In this document: one piece after another, positions 50,501 through 58,363 of the stretch
Layout of the letters: every line of letters starts with the position of its first letter
How positions within the stretch are numbered: position 1 is the first letter of the stretch
Made by a program: the position numbers and the translations under genes
Notes under the pieces: generated by a model
Told to the model about the DNA's origin: nothing
Seen by the model: only the letters and a program-made list of their open reading frames with translations
The model's database searches: none
Source of the DNA: a bacterium
GTDB lineage: Bacteria > Desulfobacterota > Binatia > HRBIN30 > CADEER01
DNA: 64,000 nucleotides
NCBI GenBank assembly: GCA_019637795.1
Contig: JAHBUY010000009.1
Span: 1-64,000, forward strand
Direction: 5' to 3'

Positions 50501-50854
50501 GAAACGCCCGCCGCTGGCCGCAGCGCGCCGCGCGCCGCCGAGTACGCCCACCTGGCGTCGCTGCGCGACCAACTCGAGGAGGCCGAGCGCTTCCACGATA
50601 CCGAGCGCGCCGCGCGTTTGCGCGCCGCGCTCGACGAACGGGTCGCGGGCCTGGTGCCGCGCGGCAGACGCCGCCCGGGGAGCACGCCAGCCGAACGCGC
50701 CCGGCTCAACGTGACCCGCACCATCGCCGACGCCATCCGCCGCATCGCCGCCGCCGACCCCGCGCTCGGCCGCCACTTCTCGGCGGCGATCCGCACCGGC
50801 ACGTTCTGCTCGTACGTGCCGGACCCGCGGCTGCCGATCGACTGGGAGCTGTAG
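47576..50854 (+). CDS. Large AAA ATPase / TPR signal-transduction protein with atypical C-terminal domain
   Basis: 1092 residues from GTG 47576. An AAA_16/NACHT-like ATPase comes first: LVGRRREQDELAALARDL, Walker A GEAGIGKTRL (about 49-58), Walker B LLLIFEDLHAAD, the sensor-like IIGTYRP, and the NPLFVVETTHALRRD helix bundle. The middle (about 400-900) is helical repeat of TPR type (LRRPRYLWLAANARVLRALWAGRFAAAEAAIETA and similar). There is no LuxR helix-turn-helix. Instead the last 170 residues contain GVFRRDGALWTIGDGEG, LRRCKGFAHIAALLRQPGRSLTAIDL and RLNVTRTIADAIRRIAAADPALGRHF, a domain I have seen at the end of similar predicted ATPases in Myxococcota and Actinobacteria and which may be winged-helix-like. 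It probably integrates a signal by ATP-driven assembly. Confidence 0.82.
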   Translation: MPSPRHAPSDPPPASLPPPLVGRRREQDELAALARDLAAGRGGLALITGEAGIGKTRLADAAARAATQQGARVIWSRCWEAGGAPAFGPWHEVFRQLAAAAGAAAWRGWTAGLGDALAPLNADPGTPTAPPADAEAARFAVFDATSRLLRRATERPLLLIFEDLHAADLPSLRLLELIARELDDLPLAIIGTYRPQEAEQRPAAGLTLARLARAALRLPLAGLAIDDVAALLARGGAPAPLALAAVIHDATAGNPLFVVETTHALRRDHPNGLAGVTAQDLQLAPGIRDAVRARLAGLSPTCRALLELAAVFGDRVALGDLQRAAGVPLAAALDAAREGTAAGVLNDPALDHRLAFRHALLRAVLYQDLPPDRRGALHRAAGRALLERHALDPDPHLAALSHHFRAGADDPSTTAAALDLTLRAARRAAAQFADDEAIAAYRAALALLDRDPAGTPPPRALLLVELAEALTRLGEDAEARPALRAAAALARDAGDAELLARAALCTGERGIGVPYRVGDAEALALCEEALALLPVADGARRVRVLSRAAVEYSASDDAARAVAASARAVAGARRLGEPIALAHALSAQHAVFWRYGAPVESLAVASEIAAIGSAVGDPDLVAQGRAWRLYDLALAGDAVAYDEDLAAYGPLAESLRRPRYLWLAANARVLRALWAGRFAAAEAAIETAQALAARLGDATAMLAPGAQLFALRREQGRLAEQEMAARLVAARFPSSPVPQTFLALILTELGRLDEARAAFESVAAADFADLRREHRLGVLPYLSEVCAALGDARRAAGLRELLLPLADRVVPYGSSVAIGVGAHWLALLAEAMRRPDDARDYAEQAVARHATMDAPPWLARSRVLLARLLHQAGREPERARDLCQLAADVARALGMRRLAADADALLATLAPPAAPSPRRRRGVFRRDGALWTIGDGEGAPLRLRRCKGFAHIAALLRQPGRSLTAIDLAALGAGAETPAAGRSAPRAAEYAHLASLRDQLEEAERFHDTERAARLRAALDERVAGLVPRGRRRPGSTPAERARLNVTRTIADAIRRIAAADPALGRHFSAAIRTGTFCSYVPDPRLPIDWEL

Positions 50855-50929
50855 CGCTCGATCGAGCAATCGAACGACGTTCAGCGCCCGTGCACGCCGA
50901 GGATGCGGGGACCCCCGTGGAGGCGATGC

Positions 50930-52072
50930 ATGGCGCGTGCGACGATTCTCATTTTCCTGCTCCTGACCTGGGCGGCACCGCGCGCCGAGGCGCGCTGCGC
51001 CGGCGACTGCGGCGGCGACGGGGTGGTGGCGGTGAACGAGCTCATCACCGGCGTGAACCTGGCGCTCGGCGGCGGCGACCCGAGGCAGTGCCCCAGCATC
51101 GACGCCAACGGCGATGGGTCGGTGGTCGTGAGCGAGCTGGTCGCCGCGGTGGCGAACGCGCTCAACGGCTGCCCGTTCACCGGCCAGTACACGGCCCGCC
51201 TGGACGTCGGCGACCAGGAGACGGCCGTCATTCACATGCAGGTGGCGCCGGACGGCTCGGCCACGGCCGCGCTCATGGTCGTGCCGACCAGCGGCGCGGC
51301 GCTGCGGCTGGAGATCCCGCTGCTGAATCTCACCGGCACCGTCGACCTCGACACCGGCGCCTTCCACTTCGCCGGCACCGCGCAGGGGCAGGAGGGCGGC
51401 GTCCCGGTCGATATCGCCGGTGCCATGCCCGAACGGCCGGGTCTGAGCGGCACGCTCGACCTGACGATCGGCTCCGAATCGTTCCGCGGCCCGGTGGTCG
51501 CCGGCAACGGCCAACCGACCCCCACCCGCACCCCTACCCAGACGGCCGTCACTCCCACCCCGACCCCAACCGCCATGCCCGCCAACTACCCGACCCCGCC
51601 GGGCGGCGGCTGCGCGACCGGCACCTGGAGCCTCACGTTCCGCAACGCCAGCGGCACCAACAGTTACGTCGATCTCGGCCCCGGCCTCGGCCTCGGCAAG
51701 GGCAGCTTCACGCTCCTCCCCGGCGCCGTCTTCGGCGGTAACGCGGTTCCGTGCTCGCTCAACGTCGGCGACGTCGTCCGCCGCGTCCAGCTCACCTACC
51801 TCGGCGCCGCGACCCAGGGCGCGTCGATTCCCCTCGGTCGGGAACGCGGTCAGGCGACCTTCGACTACATCGAAACGCCGACCAGCAACCCGCTCGGCAC
51901 CCGCGGCTGGCGGGCCGACAGCGGCGCCCTGGTGATCGACCAGCTCGACGGCGGCAACGTGCGCCTGCACATCGCCAACGCCGTGATGTCGCCCGAGCCC
52001 AGCTTCTCGTTCCAGACCCCGGCCACCGGCACCCTCACCATCGACGCCGGCGCCGCGGGCACCCTGCAGTGA
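50930..52072 (+). CDS. Secreted protein with N-terminal dockerin/EF-hand-like pair
   Basis: 380 residues from ATG 50930 (GGAGG six bases upstream). A signal peptide (ATILIFLLLTWAAPRAEA) is followed at once by two calcium-loop repeats: CAGDCGGDGVVAVNELITGVNLALG and SIDANGDGSVVVSELVAAVANALNGC (about 23-82), with Cys at the ends of each. The second loop, DANGDGSVVVSEL, is canonical. A beta-rich domain (about 85-190; YTARLDVGDQETAVIHM, GTLDLTIGSESFRGPV), a short TP linker (about 195-220) and a second beta-rich domain (about 225-380; CATGTWSLTFRNASGTNSYVDLG) follow. The last two are not recognised. No C-terminal anchor is present. It may attach to a cohesin-like partner at the surface; this is inference. 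Confidence 0.8.
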   Translation: MARATILIFLLLTWAAPRAEARCAGDCGGDGVVAVNELITGVNLALGGGDPRQCPSIDANGDGSVVVSELVAAVANALNGCPFTGQYTARLDVGDQETAVIHMQVAPDGSATAALMVVPTSGAALRLEIPLLNLTGTVDLDTGAFHFAGTAQGQEGGVPVDIAGAMPERPGLSGTLDLTIGSESFRGPVVAGNGQPTPTRTPTQTAVTPTPTPTAMPANYPTPPGGGCATGTWSLTFRNASGTNSYVDLGPGLGLGKGSFTLLPGAVFGGNAVPCSLNVGDVVRRVQLTYLGAATQGASIPLGRERGQATFDYIETPTSNPLGTRGWRADSGALVIDQLDGGNVRLHIANAVMSPEPSFSFQTPATGTLTIDAGAAGTLQ

Positions 52073-52237
52073 TCGTACGTCTGGACCGATTCGCAACGAG
52101 CGCAGCCGGGGAGCTCGGCGCCGCGGCACCTGGAGGCCATGCGCCGCATGGAGTCCGGCACGTCACGTCGCCGCGCCCCGGCGACGACCGGCGCGTGGAC
52201 TGCCACACGGCGACGAATTGCGTCACCTCTCAGCGAC

Positions 52238-54199
52238 ATGGGAGGCGGCGGCGCGGCCGACTGGACGCGGGTACGATCCGTGCTGCGTCGGATCGGCGTG
52301 CCGCTCCGCGCGCTCAGCGTGTTCCTCTGCCTCCTCACCGCCGGCGCGGCGCGCGCGGCGACGTACTACGTCGCCACCACCGGCAACGATGCCAACCCCG
52401 GGTCGCAGGCCGCACCATGGCGCACCCTGCAGAAGGCGGGCAACGTCGCCGCCGCCGGCGACACGGTGCACGTGCTACCGGGCACCTACGCCGGCTTCCG
52501 GCCGCTGCGCTCCGGCAGCGCGCAGGCGCCCATCCGCTTCCTGGCCCAGGCCGGCGTGGTGGTGAACACCCCCGGCAGCGGCAACAGCAACGGTGACGAC
52601 ATCTGGATCCGCAACGTCGACCACATCGTCATCGACGGCTTCGAATGCACCGCGGCGCCCCGCGCCGGCATCGCCGTCCAGGGCGAGCCCGACGCCAACG
52701 CCACCGGCGTCGTCATCCGCAACTGCCACTGCCACCACAACGGCCGCTGGGGCATCTTCACCGGCTTCGCTCGCGACCTGCTGCTCGAGGACAACGAGAC
52801 CTCGTACTCGGCGATCGAGCACGGCATCTACGTCTCGAACAGCGGCGACCGCCCGACCGTGCGCCGCAACCACGCCCACCACAACAACGCCTCCGGCATC
52901 CAGCTCAACGCCGATCCGGCGCAGATGGGAAGCAACCCGGCCGACCCGCAGGGCGACGGCATCATCGAGAACGCGCTCATCGAGGCCAACCTGATCCACG
53001 ACAACGGCGCCGCCGGCGGCGCCGCCATCAACCTCGCCTCTGTACGCGGCGCGCTGATCCGCAACAACCTGCTGTACGGCAACCGGGCCACCGGCATCGC
53101 CGGCTGGGACGACGGCGAGGGCAGCAACCGCTACGGCTGCCGCGACAACGTCATCGTCGGCAACACCATCGTCCAGCCGAGCGGCAGCCGCTTCGCCATC
53201 GGCCTGCTCAACGGCAGCACCGGCAACAGCATCCGCGACAACATCCTGCTCCACCTGGGAACCCGTGGCAGCGTCTCGGCGGACCCGTCGAGCCAGGTCG
53301 GCCTGGTCTCCGATTACAACGTCGTCGTCGACCGCTTCTCCAACGACGACGTCTTCTACACCCTCGCCCAGTGGCGCGGCTTCGGCTTCGACGCCCATTC
53401 CTTCATCGCCAGCGCGGCGGCGCTGTTCGTCGACGCCGCGAACGACGACTACCACCTCTCGGCGACCAGCCCGGCGCGCGACGCCGGCATCGCGCATCCC
53501 GATCTGCCGCTCGATCGCGACGGCGTCGCCCGCCCGCAGGGCGCCGCGGTCGACATCGGCGCTTACGAGCGCGTCGTCGCCGGCTCGCCGTCTCCCTCGC
53601 CGACCGCCACGGGCACGCCGGCGCCGCCGCCGACCACCACCCCGACCGGAGGCCTGCAGCTCGCGGGAACGCTCCTGGCCCGCGGCGGTGTCCCCGTGCC
53701 GTCGGCGACGCTCACCCTCGCCGGCGCCGGCGCGCACGGCGCCGGCAGCGCCGCCAACGGCAGTTACGGCTTCGCCGGCGTCGCGCCCGGCGTGTGGACC
53801 CTGACGCCGCGCAAGAGCGGCGACCTGCGCGGCGCCGTGAGCGCCCTCGACGCCGCCTGGGCGCTGCAGTCGGTGGCCCAGCTCCGCACCCTGACCGCGA
53901 GCGAACGGCTCGCCGCCGACGTCACCGGCGACGGCACGGTCAGCGCCCTCGACGCCACCCTGATACTGCAACGCGCCGTGGGCCTGATCGCCGCATTCCC
54001 CGCCGCCGCTGCCTGCGGTTCCGACTGGCTCTTCGTTCCCTACGCCGCGGCGGTGCCCAACCAGTCCGTGGTGCCGCCCCTGGTGACCGGCGGCGGCTGC
54101 ACCATGGGCTCCCTGACCTACGGGCCGCTGACCGCCGACGCCTCCGGCCAGAGCTTCACCGCCATCCCGCTCGGCGACGTCACCGGCAACTGGCAGTGA
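52238..54199 (+). CDS. Secreted right-handed beta-helix protein with carboxypeptidase-like and dockerin-like C-terminal modules
   Basis: 653 residues from ATG 52238; GTG 52280 would start directly at the signal peptide (RIGVPLRALSVFLCLLTAGAARA) and is a good alternative. The mature protein begins TYYVATTGNDANPGSQAAPWRTLQKA, the usual start of extracellular parallel beta-helix proteins (pectate-lyase-like folds), with helix turns to about residue 400 (VVIRNCHCHHNGRWGIFTG, LLEDNETSYSAIEHGIYVSNSGDRPTVRRNHAHHNNASGIQL). DIGAYE at about 443 is the choice-of-anchor Q end motif. After a short TP linker come a sandwich (about 473-525) and a dockerin-like pair (about 530-590, ADVTGDGTVSALDATLIL). The final CGSDWLF and GQSFTAIPLGDVTGNW match the NHL protein at 14987. 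Possible carbohydrate binding or cleavage; no catalytic residues assigned. Confidence 0.84.
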   Translation: MGGGGAADWTRVRSVLRRIGVPLRALSVFLCLLTAGAARAATYYVATTGNDANPGSQAAPWRTLQKAGNVAAAGDTVHVLPGTYAGFRPLRSGSAQAPIRFLAQAGVVVNTPGSGNSNGDDIWIRNVDHIVIDGFECTAAPRAGIAVQGEPDANATGVVIRNCHCHHNGRWGIFTGFARDLLLEDNETSYSAIEHGIYVSNSGDRPTVRRNHAHHNNASGIQLNADPAQMGSNPADPQGDGIIENALIEANLIHDNGAAGGAAINLASVRGALIRNNLLYGNRATGIAGWDDGEGSNRYGCRDNVIVGNTIVQPSGSRFAIGLLNGSTGNSIRDNILLHLGTRGSVSADPSSQVGLVSDYNVVVDRFSNDDVFYTLAQWRGFGFDAHSFIASAAALFVDAANDDYHLSATSPARDAGIAHPDLPLDRDGVARPQGAAVDIGAYERVVAGSPSPSPTATGTPAPPPTTTPTGGLQLAGTLLARGGVPVPSATLTLAGAGAHGAGSAANGSYGFAGVAPGVWTLTPRKSGDLRGAVSALDAAWALQSVAQLRTLTASERLAADVTGDGTVSALDATLILQRAVGLIAAFPAAAACGSDWLFVPYAAAVPNQSVVPPLVTGGGCTMGSLTYGPLTADASGQSFTAIPLGDVTGNWQ

Positions 54200-54223
54200 A
54201 CAGGCTCTGCCCCGGGCGCGATC

Positions 54224-54463
54224 CTACGGCCGCACCACGCCAGCGACCTGCTCGAGCACCCACCGCGCATCCGCGAACGCGCGGTGGGCATCGGCGGCGC
54301 CGTAGAATTCCGACGGGATGAGGTCCTCGCTGCCGTAGAACGCGATCTCGCGGTCTTTGCGCAGCGCCTTCGAGATCTCGGCCATGCGCACTGCCGCGCC
54401 GCGAACCGACTGCGGCAATCGCTCCATCTCGGCGACCAGGGATGCACCGGGCCGCGGCGGCAA
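54224..54463 (-). pseudogene. C-terminal half of a HEPN-domain protein (possible remnant)
   Basis: The frame from TTG 54463 gives 79 residues; the convincing part is MERLPQSVRGAAVRMAEIS, then KALRKDREIAFYGSEDLIP and SEFYGAADAHRAFADARWVLEQVAG. The AFYGSEDLIPSEFY plus DAHRAFADARWVLEQV pattern resembles the end of HEPN proteins (often paired with MNT nucleotidyltransferases as toxin-antitoxin). The N-terminal helices with the RxxxH region are absent, no good start codon exists, and no MNT gene is adjacent. A truncated copy is the best reading; a short intact gene is possible. Confidence 0.42.
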
Positions 54464-54505
54464 CGAGGCGAACGGCGCAGTCCGGCAACCCCGCTCAGGC
54501 CGCGT

Positions 54506-54661
54506 TCAACCGCAGCACTTCTTGCGCTTCTTGCCGCTGCCGCACGGGCAGGGGTCGTTGCGGCCGACCTTGGGTTCGGCGCGGCGCACCGGTTCGGGAC
54601 GCGGGCCGTGATCGTGCTCGTGGTCGTGGTCGCAGCCGGGGCCGTGCTCGTGCTTCGCCAT
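54506..54661 (-). CDS. SEC-C motif mini-protein with His-rich N-terminus
   Basis: 51 residues from ATG 54661. The last 20 residues are a SEC-C zinc motif: VGRNDPCPCGSGKKRKKCCG, with the CxC and CC ligands of the SecA C-terminus. The N-terminus is MAKHEHGPGCDHDHEHDHGP, nine or so His in alternation with acidic residues, suggesting metal binding. SEC-C modules bind zinc and in SecA contact SecB and ribosomes; stand-alone versions are common but of unclear role. No strong ribosome site is visible. The complete motif and the stop directly after it support a real gene. Confidence 0.78.
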   Translation of the reverse strand: MAKHEHGPGCDHDHEHDHGPRPEPVRRAEPKVGRNDPCPCGSGKKRKKCCG

Positions 54662-54703
54662 CGCGGCACTCGACACCACGGGGGCGGCGGCGTCAATCAG
54701 GGG

Positions 54704-54922
54704 TCAGTCGGACTCGATGCGGCTGCCGACCACCATGCCGACCAGCAGGGCGATGCCGACGCCGACCAGCGCCAGCGTGCCGCGGACGAAGTACGGATAG
54801 GCCATCAGCGCCAGGCCGATCACCGTATGCGTCGCGGTGCGCTGCCGCCGGCCGTAGGTGAACACCGCCAGACCGATGATCGAAAAGAGCGCCGAGAGGA
54901 AGAGCCAGGTCGGGTCGTCCAT
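54704..54922 (-). CDS. Small membrane protein, two helices
   Basis: 72 residues from ATG 54922. Two hydrophobic helices: TWLFLSALFSIIGLAVFTYG and a longer second one (LALMAYPYFVRGTLALVGVGIALLVGMVVGSRIE) joined by a basic loop GRRQRTATHT. The layout resembles a small family of uncharacterised membrane proteins of about 70 residues that is common in Proteobacteria. It follows the SEC-C gene region by 42 bases, but the two genes are on the same strand in the order membrane protein then SEC-C protein. Function unknown. Confidence 0.7.
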   Translation of the reverse strand: MDDPTWLFLSALFSIIGLAVFTYGRRQRTATHTVIGLALMAYPYFVRGTLALVGVGIALLVGMVVGSRIESD

Positions 54923-55096
54923 GGCGGCAGGATGCGCCCGGCCCGCGACCGCGTCCACGCCGAAATGCCGCGACGGCGCCCTGGGCAGGGCGCCGCGGGG
55001 CGTTTCGATTTTCTCGAAGCGAGCGCGTCCGATTACCTCATTGCCGAGGTGACCCGGGCGCCTTACTCTCGCCCCGTACCCTTGAAGGAGGTTGTG

Positions 55097-55951
55097 ATGA
55101 ACCAGATGAAAACGCTCGTGCTGCTCGCCACCCTGACCGCGCTGCTGGTCTGGATCGGCCAGGCGCTGGGCGGTCACCAGGGCATGGTGATCGGCCTCGG
55201 CATGGCGATCGTCATGAACGTCGGCAGCTACTGGTACTCGGACAAGATCGTCCTGCGCATGTACGGCGCGCAGCCGATCGACGAGACGCAGGCGCCGGAG
55301 CTGTACTCGATCGTCCGCACCCTCGCCCAGGCGGCGCAGATCCCGATGCCGAAGGTCTACGTCATCCCCGAACAGGCGCCCAATGCGTTCGCCACCGGCC
55401 GCAATCCCGAGCATGCCGCCGTCGCGTGCACCGAGGGCCTGCTGCGCCTGCTGAACCGCGACGAGATCACCGCCGTGCTCGCCCACGAGCTCGGCCACGT
55501 GCGCAACCGCGACACCCTGATCATGGTCGTCGCCGCGACCCTCGGCGGCGCGATCAGCATGATCGCCAACATCGCCCAGTGGGGCCTGATCTTCGGCGGC
55601 GGCCGCTCGAACAACGACGAGGGCGGACACCCGGCGGCGGCGCTCATCGGCATCATCGTCGCGCCGCTGGCGGCGATGCTGATCCAGATGGCGATCTCGC
55701 GCTCGCGCGAGTTCCTGGCCGACGAGCAGGGCGCCCGCCTCTCCGGCCAGCCGCTCGCCCTGTGCTCGGCGCTGCGCAAGATCGAGGGCTACGCCAAGCA
55801 GGCGCCGATGCAGCACGGCAGCCCGGCCACGGCGCACCTCTTCATCATCAACCCGTTCACCGCCGGCGCCTTCGCCAAGCTGTTCTCGACCCATCCGTCG
55901 ACCGACGAGCGCATCGCCCGCCTGGAGCAGATGGCGCGGAGCGGGATGTAA
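55097..55951 (+). CDS. htpX: Membrane zinc metalloprotease HtpX
   Basis: 284 residues from ATG 55097 behind GGAGG. Heat-shock-linked inner-membrane protease (M48 family) that clears misfolded membrane proteins. Two N-terminal helices (TLVLLATLTALLVWIGQAL, MVIGLGMAIVMNVGSYWYS), then PKVYVIPEQAPNAFATGRNPEHAAVACTEGLL, the zinc motif AHELGHVRNRDT (HExxH at about 129-133), two more helices and the distant Glu in SREFLADEQGARLSG. The end reads FSTHPSTDERIARLEQM. All family landmarks are present. It stands alone; no heat-shock promoter was evident in the GC-rich gap upstream. Confidence 0.95.
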   Translation: MNQMKTLVLLATLTALLVWIGQALGGHQGMVIGLGMAIVMNVGSYWYSDKIVLRMYGAQPIDETQAPELYSIVRTLAQAAQIPMPKVYVIPEQAPNAFATGRNPEHAAVACTEGLLRLLNRDEITAVLAHELGHVRNRDTLIMVVAATLGGAISMIANIAQWGLIFGGGRSNNDEGGHPAAALIGIIVAPLAAMLIQMAISRSREFLADEQGARLSGQPLALCSALRKIEGYAKQAPMQHGSPATAHLFIINPFTAGAFAKLFSTHPSTDERIARLEQMARSGM

Positions 55952-56020
55952 GCCCCCTCCAGGCGGGCACCGAGCGCGCCGTCGCTACCCACGACGACGA
56001 AAACCTGCCACTGTTCGTCG

Positions 56021-56860
56021 ATGCCGATCGCAGCCAGCAACGGAATCGAGGTCTACTACGAGGAGCAGGGCGGCGGTGAGCCGCTGCTGTTGATCATGGG
56101 ACTCGCCGGCGACTCGATCGCCTGGATGTTCCAGCGCGAGGCGTTCGCGGCGCGCTACCGCACCGTCGTCTTCGACAACCGCGGCGTCGGCCGCAGCAGC
56201 AAGCCGGCCGGCCCGTACACCATCGCCACGATGGCCGATGACGCCATCGGCGTGCTCGACGCCCTGGCTATCGACCGCGCCCACGTCGTCGGCGTCTCGA
56301 TGGGCGGCATGATCGCCCAGGAGCTGGCGCTGCGGCACCCGGGCCGCGTCCGCAGCCTGGTACTCGGCTGCACCTACGCCAGACCGGACGCCGACGTGAC
56401 GGCGACGTTCGAGGAGTCGCTCGCCTTCTTCGGCGGCAGTCGGGGGCCGAACGGCGAGATCCAGGTTGACCTTTCCAATCTCGACCCGATGGCCTTCATC
56501 GGCCGGCTGCTGCCGCTGACCTTCAGCCCGCAGTTCATCATGAGCGAGCTGCCGAAGCTGATGCAGGTCTTCTCCGGCGTCATGACTCACGGCTTCGACC
56601 TCGCCGCGATCATGGCCCAGGTGGCGGCGACGCAGGCGCACGACACGGTCGACCGCCTGCACCAGATCGCCGCGCCCACCCTGGTGCTGACCGGCGACAG
56701 CGACCGCCTGATCCCGCCCGCGAGCTCCGATCTGCTCGCCGAGCGCATCCCCGGCGCCCAGCTCCGGAAGCTGCCCGGCGGCAGCCACGGCTTCAACTTC
56801 GAAACCCCGGACGCCTTCAACCAGGCGGTGCTGGAGTTCCTCGCCTCCCACCGCAACTAG
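56021..56860 (+). CDS. Alpha/beta-fold hydrolase
   Basis: 279 residues from ATG 56021. Starts ASNGIEVYYEEQGGGEPLLLIMGLAGD (oxyanion-hole region), then VVFDNRGVGRSSKP, the nucleophile elbow GVSMGG (Ser at about 93), the acid in LTGDSDRLIPP and the catalytic His in LPGGSHGFNFE. The text is typical of the 3-oxoadipate enol-lactonase / esterase group, but the substrate cannot be read from it. The last four bases (CTAG) are shared with the end of the convergent SpmA/B-like gene. Tail-to-tail overlap leaves no room for a terminator. Confidence 0.9.
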   Translation: MPIAASNGIEVYYEEQGGGEPLLLIMGLAGDSIAWMFQREAFAARYRTVVFDNRGVGRSSKPAGPYTIATMADDAIGVLDALAIDRAHVVGVSMGGMIAQELALRHPGRVRSLVLGCTYARPDADVTATFEESLAFFGGSRGPNGEIQVDLSNLDPMAFIGRLLPLTFSPQFIMSELPKLMQVFSGVMTHGFDLAAIMAQVAATQAHDTVDRLHQIAAPTLVLTGDSDRLIPPASSDLLAERIPGAQLRKLPGGSHGFNFETPDAFNQAVLEFLASHRN

Positions 56861-58173
56861 CCGAGGAACCACCGCACGGCGGCCACCGCAGCGACGCACC
56901 CGCCGAGATCGGCGAGCAGTCCGGTCGCCACCGCGTGGCGGACGCGGCTGACGCCGACGGCGCCGAAGTAGACGGCGAGCACGTAGAAGGTGGTCTCGGT
57001 GCTGCCCTGCAGCGTCGACACCAGATAGCCGACGTACGAATCGGGCCCGTTCGCCTGCAGGATCTCCGCCATCACCGCGTAGGCGCCCGATCCCGAGAGC
57101 GGCCGCAGGATGGCCATCGGCAACGCCTCCGCCGGAAAGCCGAGCGGCGCGGTGACCGGGCCGACGAGGCGGGTCAGGATCTCCAACAGACCCGAGGCGC
57201 GGAACATCGCGGCGGCGACGACGATGGCGACCAGGAACGGAATGATCCGCACCGCCACCTGGAAGCCTTCCTTGGCGCCGGCGATCATCGCGTCATAGAC
57301 CGCGACGCGCTTGGCGATGCCGTAGCCGACCATCGCCGTGATCAGCACCGGCAGCAGCCAGGTCGAGGCGACCACCCGCAGTTGCTCGCCGACCGCCTGC
57401 CCGGCGGCGACGCCGGCGCGGAGCTGCAGCCCGAGGCCGACGGCGACCAGCGCCAGCGACAGCAGCGCCGCCGCGCAGCCGAGCGGCGCCGTCGCCCGCT
57501 CGCCGCCCAGCGCCGCGGCATCGGGCAGATCGACCTGGCGCGCCGCGGCCGCCGTCTCGCCGGCGGCGTAGGCGCTCGCCGGGCGCACGACGCGTTGCAG
57601 CGCCTTGGCGGCGAGGATCGCCAGCACGGTCGAGCAGCCGGTGGCGAACAGCGTCGGCAGCCAGATGCCGGCCGCGTCGTGCGATCCCAACGAGGCGCGC
57701 AGCGCGATCACGCCCAGGGGCGCCAGGGCGACGTTGGAGGTGTTGATGGCGAGGAACAACACCATGGCGTTGCTGGCGACGCCGGGAACGGGGTTCAACC
57801 GCTCGAGCTCGACCATCGCCTTGATGCCGAACGGCGTCGCCGCGTTGCCGAGCCCGAGCATGTTGGTGGCGATGTTCATGATCATCGCGCTCATCGCCGG
57901 ATGATCCGCCGGGACGTCGGGGAACAGGCGCGCCATCAGCGGCCGCAGCGCCCGCGCCAGGGTGTGCAGCAGGCCGCCCTCCTGGACGATGCGCATCATC
58001 CCCAGCCAGAACGCCATGACGCCGATCAGCCCGAGCGCCAGCGTCACCGCCGCCTTCGCCGACTCCACCGACGCCGTCGACACCGCCTCCATGGTGCCGG
58101 TGAACGCCGCGGTCACCACCGACGCCACCACCAGCAGCACCCACACCGCGTTCATCATGCGCGCCGCATACAT
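56857..58173 (-). CDS. SpmA/SpmB-like fused nucleoside-recognition (gate) membrane protein
   Basis: 438 residues from ATG 58173 (ATG 58158 and 58155 are alternatives). Two gate domains in one chain. The first half (about 1-200) resembles SpmA: MMNAVWVLLVVASVVTAAF, PDVPADHPAMSAMIMNIATNMLGLGNAATPFGIKAMVELE, TSNVALAPLGVIALRA. The second (about 265-438) resembles SpmB: AKEGFQVAVRIIPFLVAIVVAAAMFRASG, LPMAILRPLSGSGAYAVMAEIL, GSTETTFYVLAVYFGAVG. In spore formers the two are separate and needed for spore dehydration; fused copies in Gram-negative bacteria have no agreed role and may be transporters. Sporulation is not implied. Confidence 0.85.
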   Translation of the reverse strand: MYAARMMNAVWVLLVVASVVTAAFTGTMEAVSTASVESAKAAVTLALGLIGVMAFWLGMMRIVQEGGLLHTLARALRPLMARLFPDVPADHPAMSAMIMNIATNMLGLGNAATPFGIKAMVELERLNPVPGVASNAMVLFLAINTSNVALAPLGVIALRASLGSHDAAGIWLPTLFATGCSTVLAILAAKALQRVVRPASAYAAGETAAAARQVDLPDAAALGGERATAPLGCAAALLSLALVAVGLGLQLRAGVAAGQAVGEQLRVVASTWLLPVLITAMVGYGIAKRVAVYDAMIAGAKEGFQVAVRIIPFLVAIVVAAAMFRASGLLEILTRLVGPVTAPLGFPAEALPMAILRPLSGSGAYAVMAEILQANGPDSYVGYLVSTLQGSTETTFYVLAVYFGAVGVSRVRHAVATGLLADLGGCVAAVAAVRWFLG

Positions 58174-58306
58174 GAGCGATCGGTGAGGAGCGAGGGCCGC
58201 GACGACACGCGAACGCGAGCCGCCCCCGCCGTGCCCCCAGCCCTCCGAGCGCTCGGTGGCGTTCATCGGCGGGAGGCCGGTTCGGTTTCATCCGCCGGGT
58301 TCCGCA

Positions 58307-58335
58307 TTGACGCGGCCCCGTGCTCGGCTACTAAT
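58307..58335 (+). promoter_or_regulatory. Candidate promoter of the small Ala-rich secreted protein
   Basis: TTGACG (58307-58312) with a 17-base spacer to ACTAAT (58330-58335), or 16 bases to TACTAA. It ends 28 bases before ATG 58364, giving a short leader with a strong GAGGAGG site. Confidence 0.48.
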
Positions 58336-58363
58336 CGAATCCCAACCCCAGCGAGGAGGTTCG

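Noticed and set aside
50855..50866. GCTCGATCGAGC palindrome after the AAA/TPR gene
   Set aside because: Too short and isolated to call a terminator or operator.
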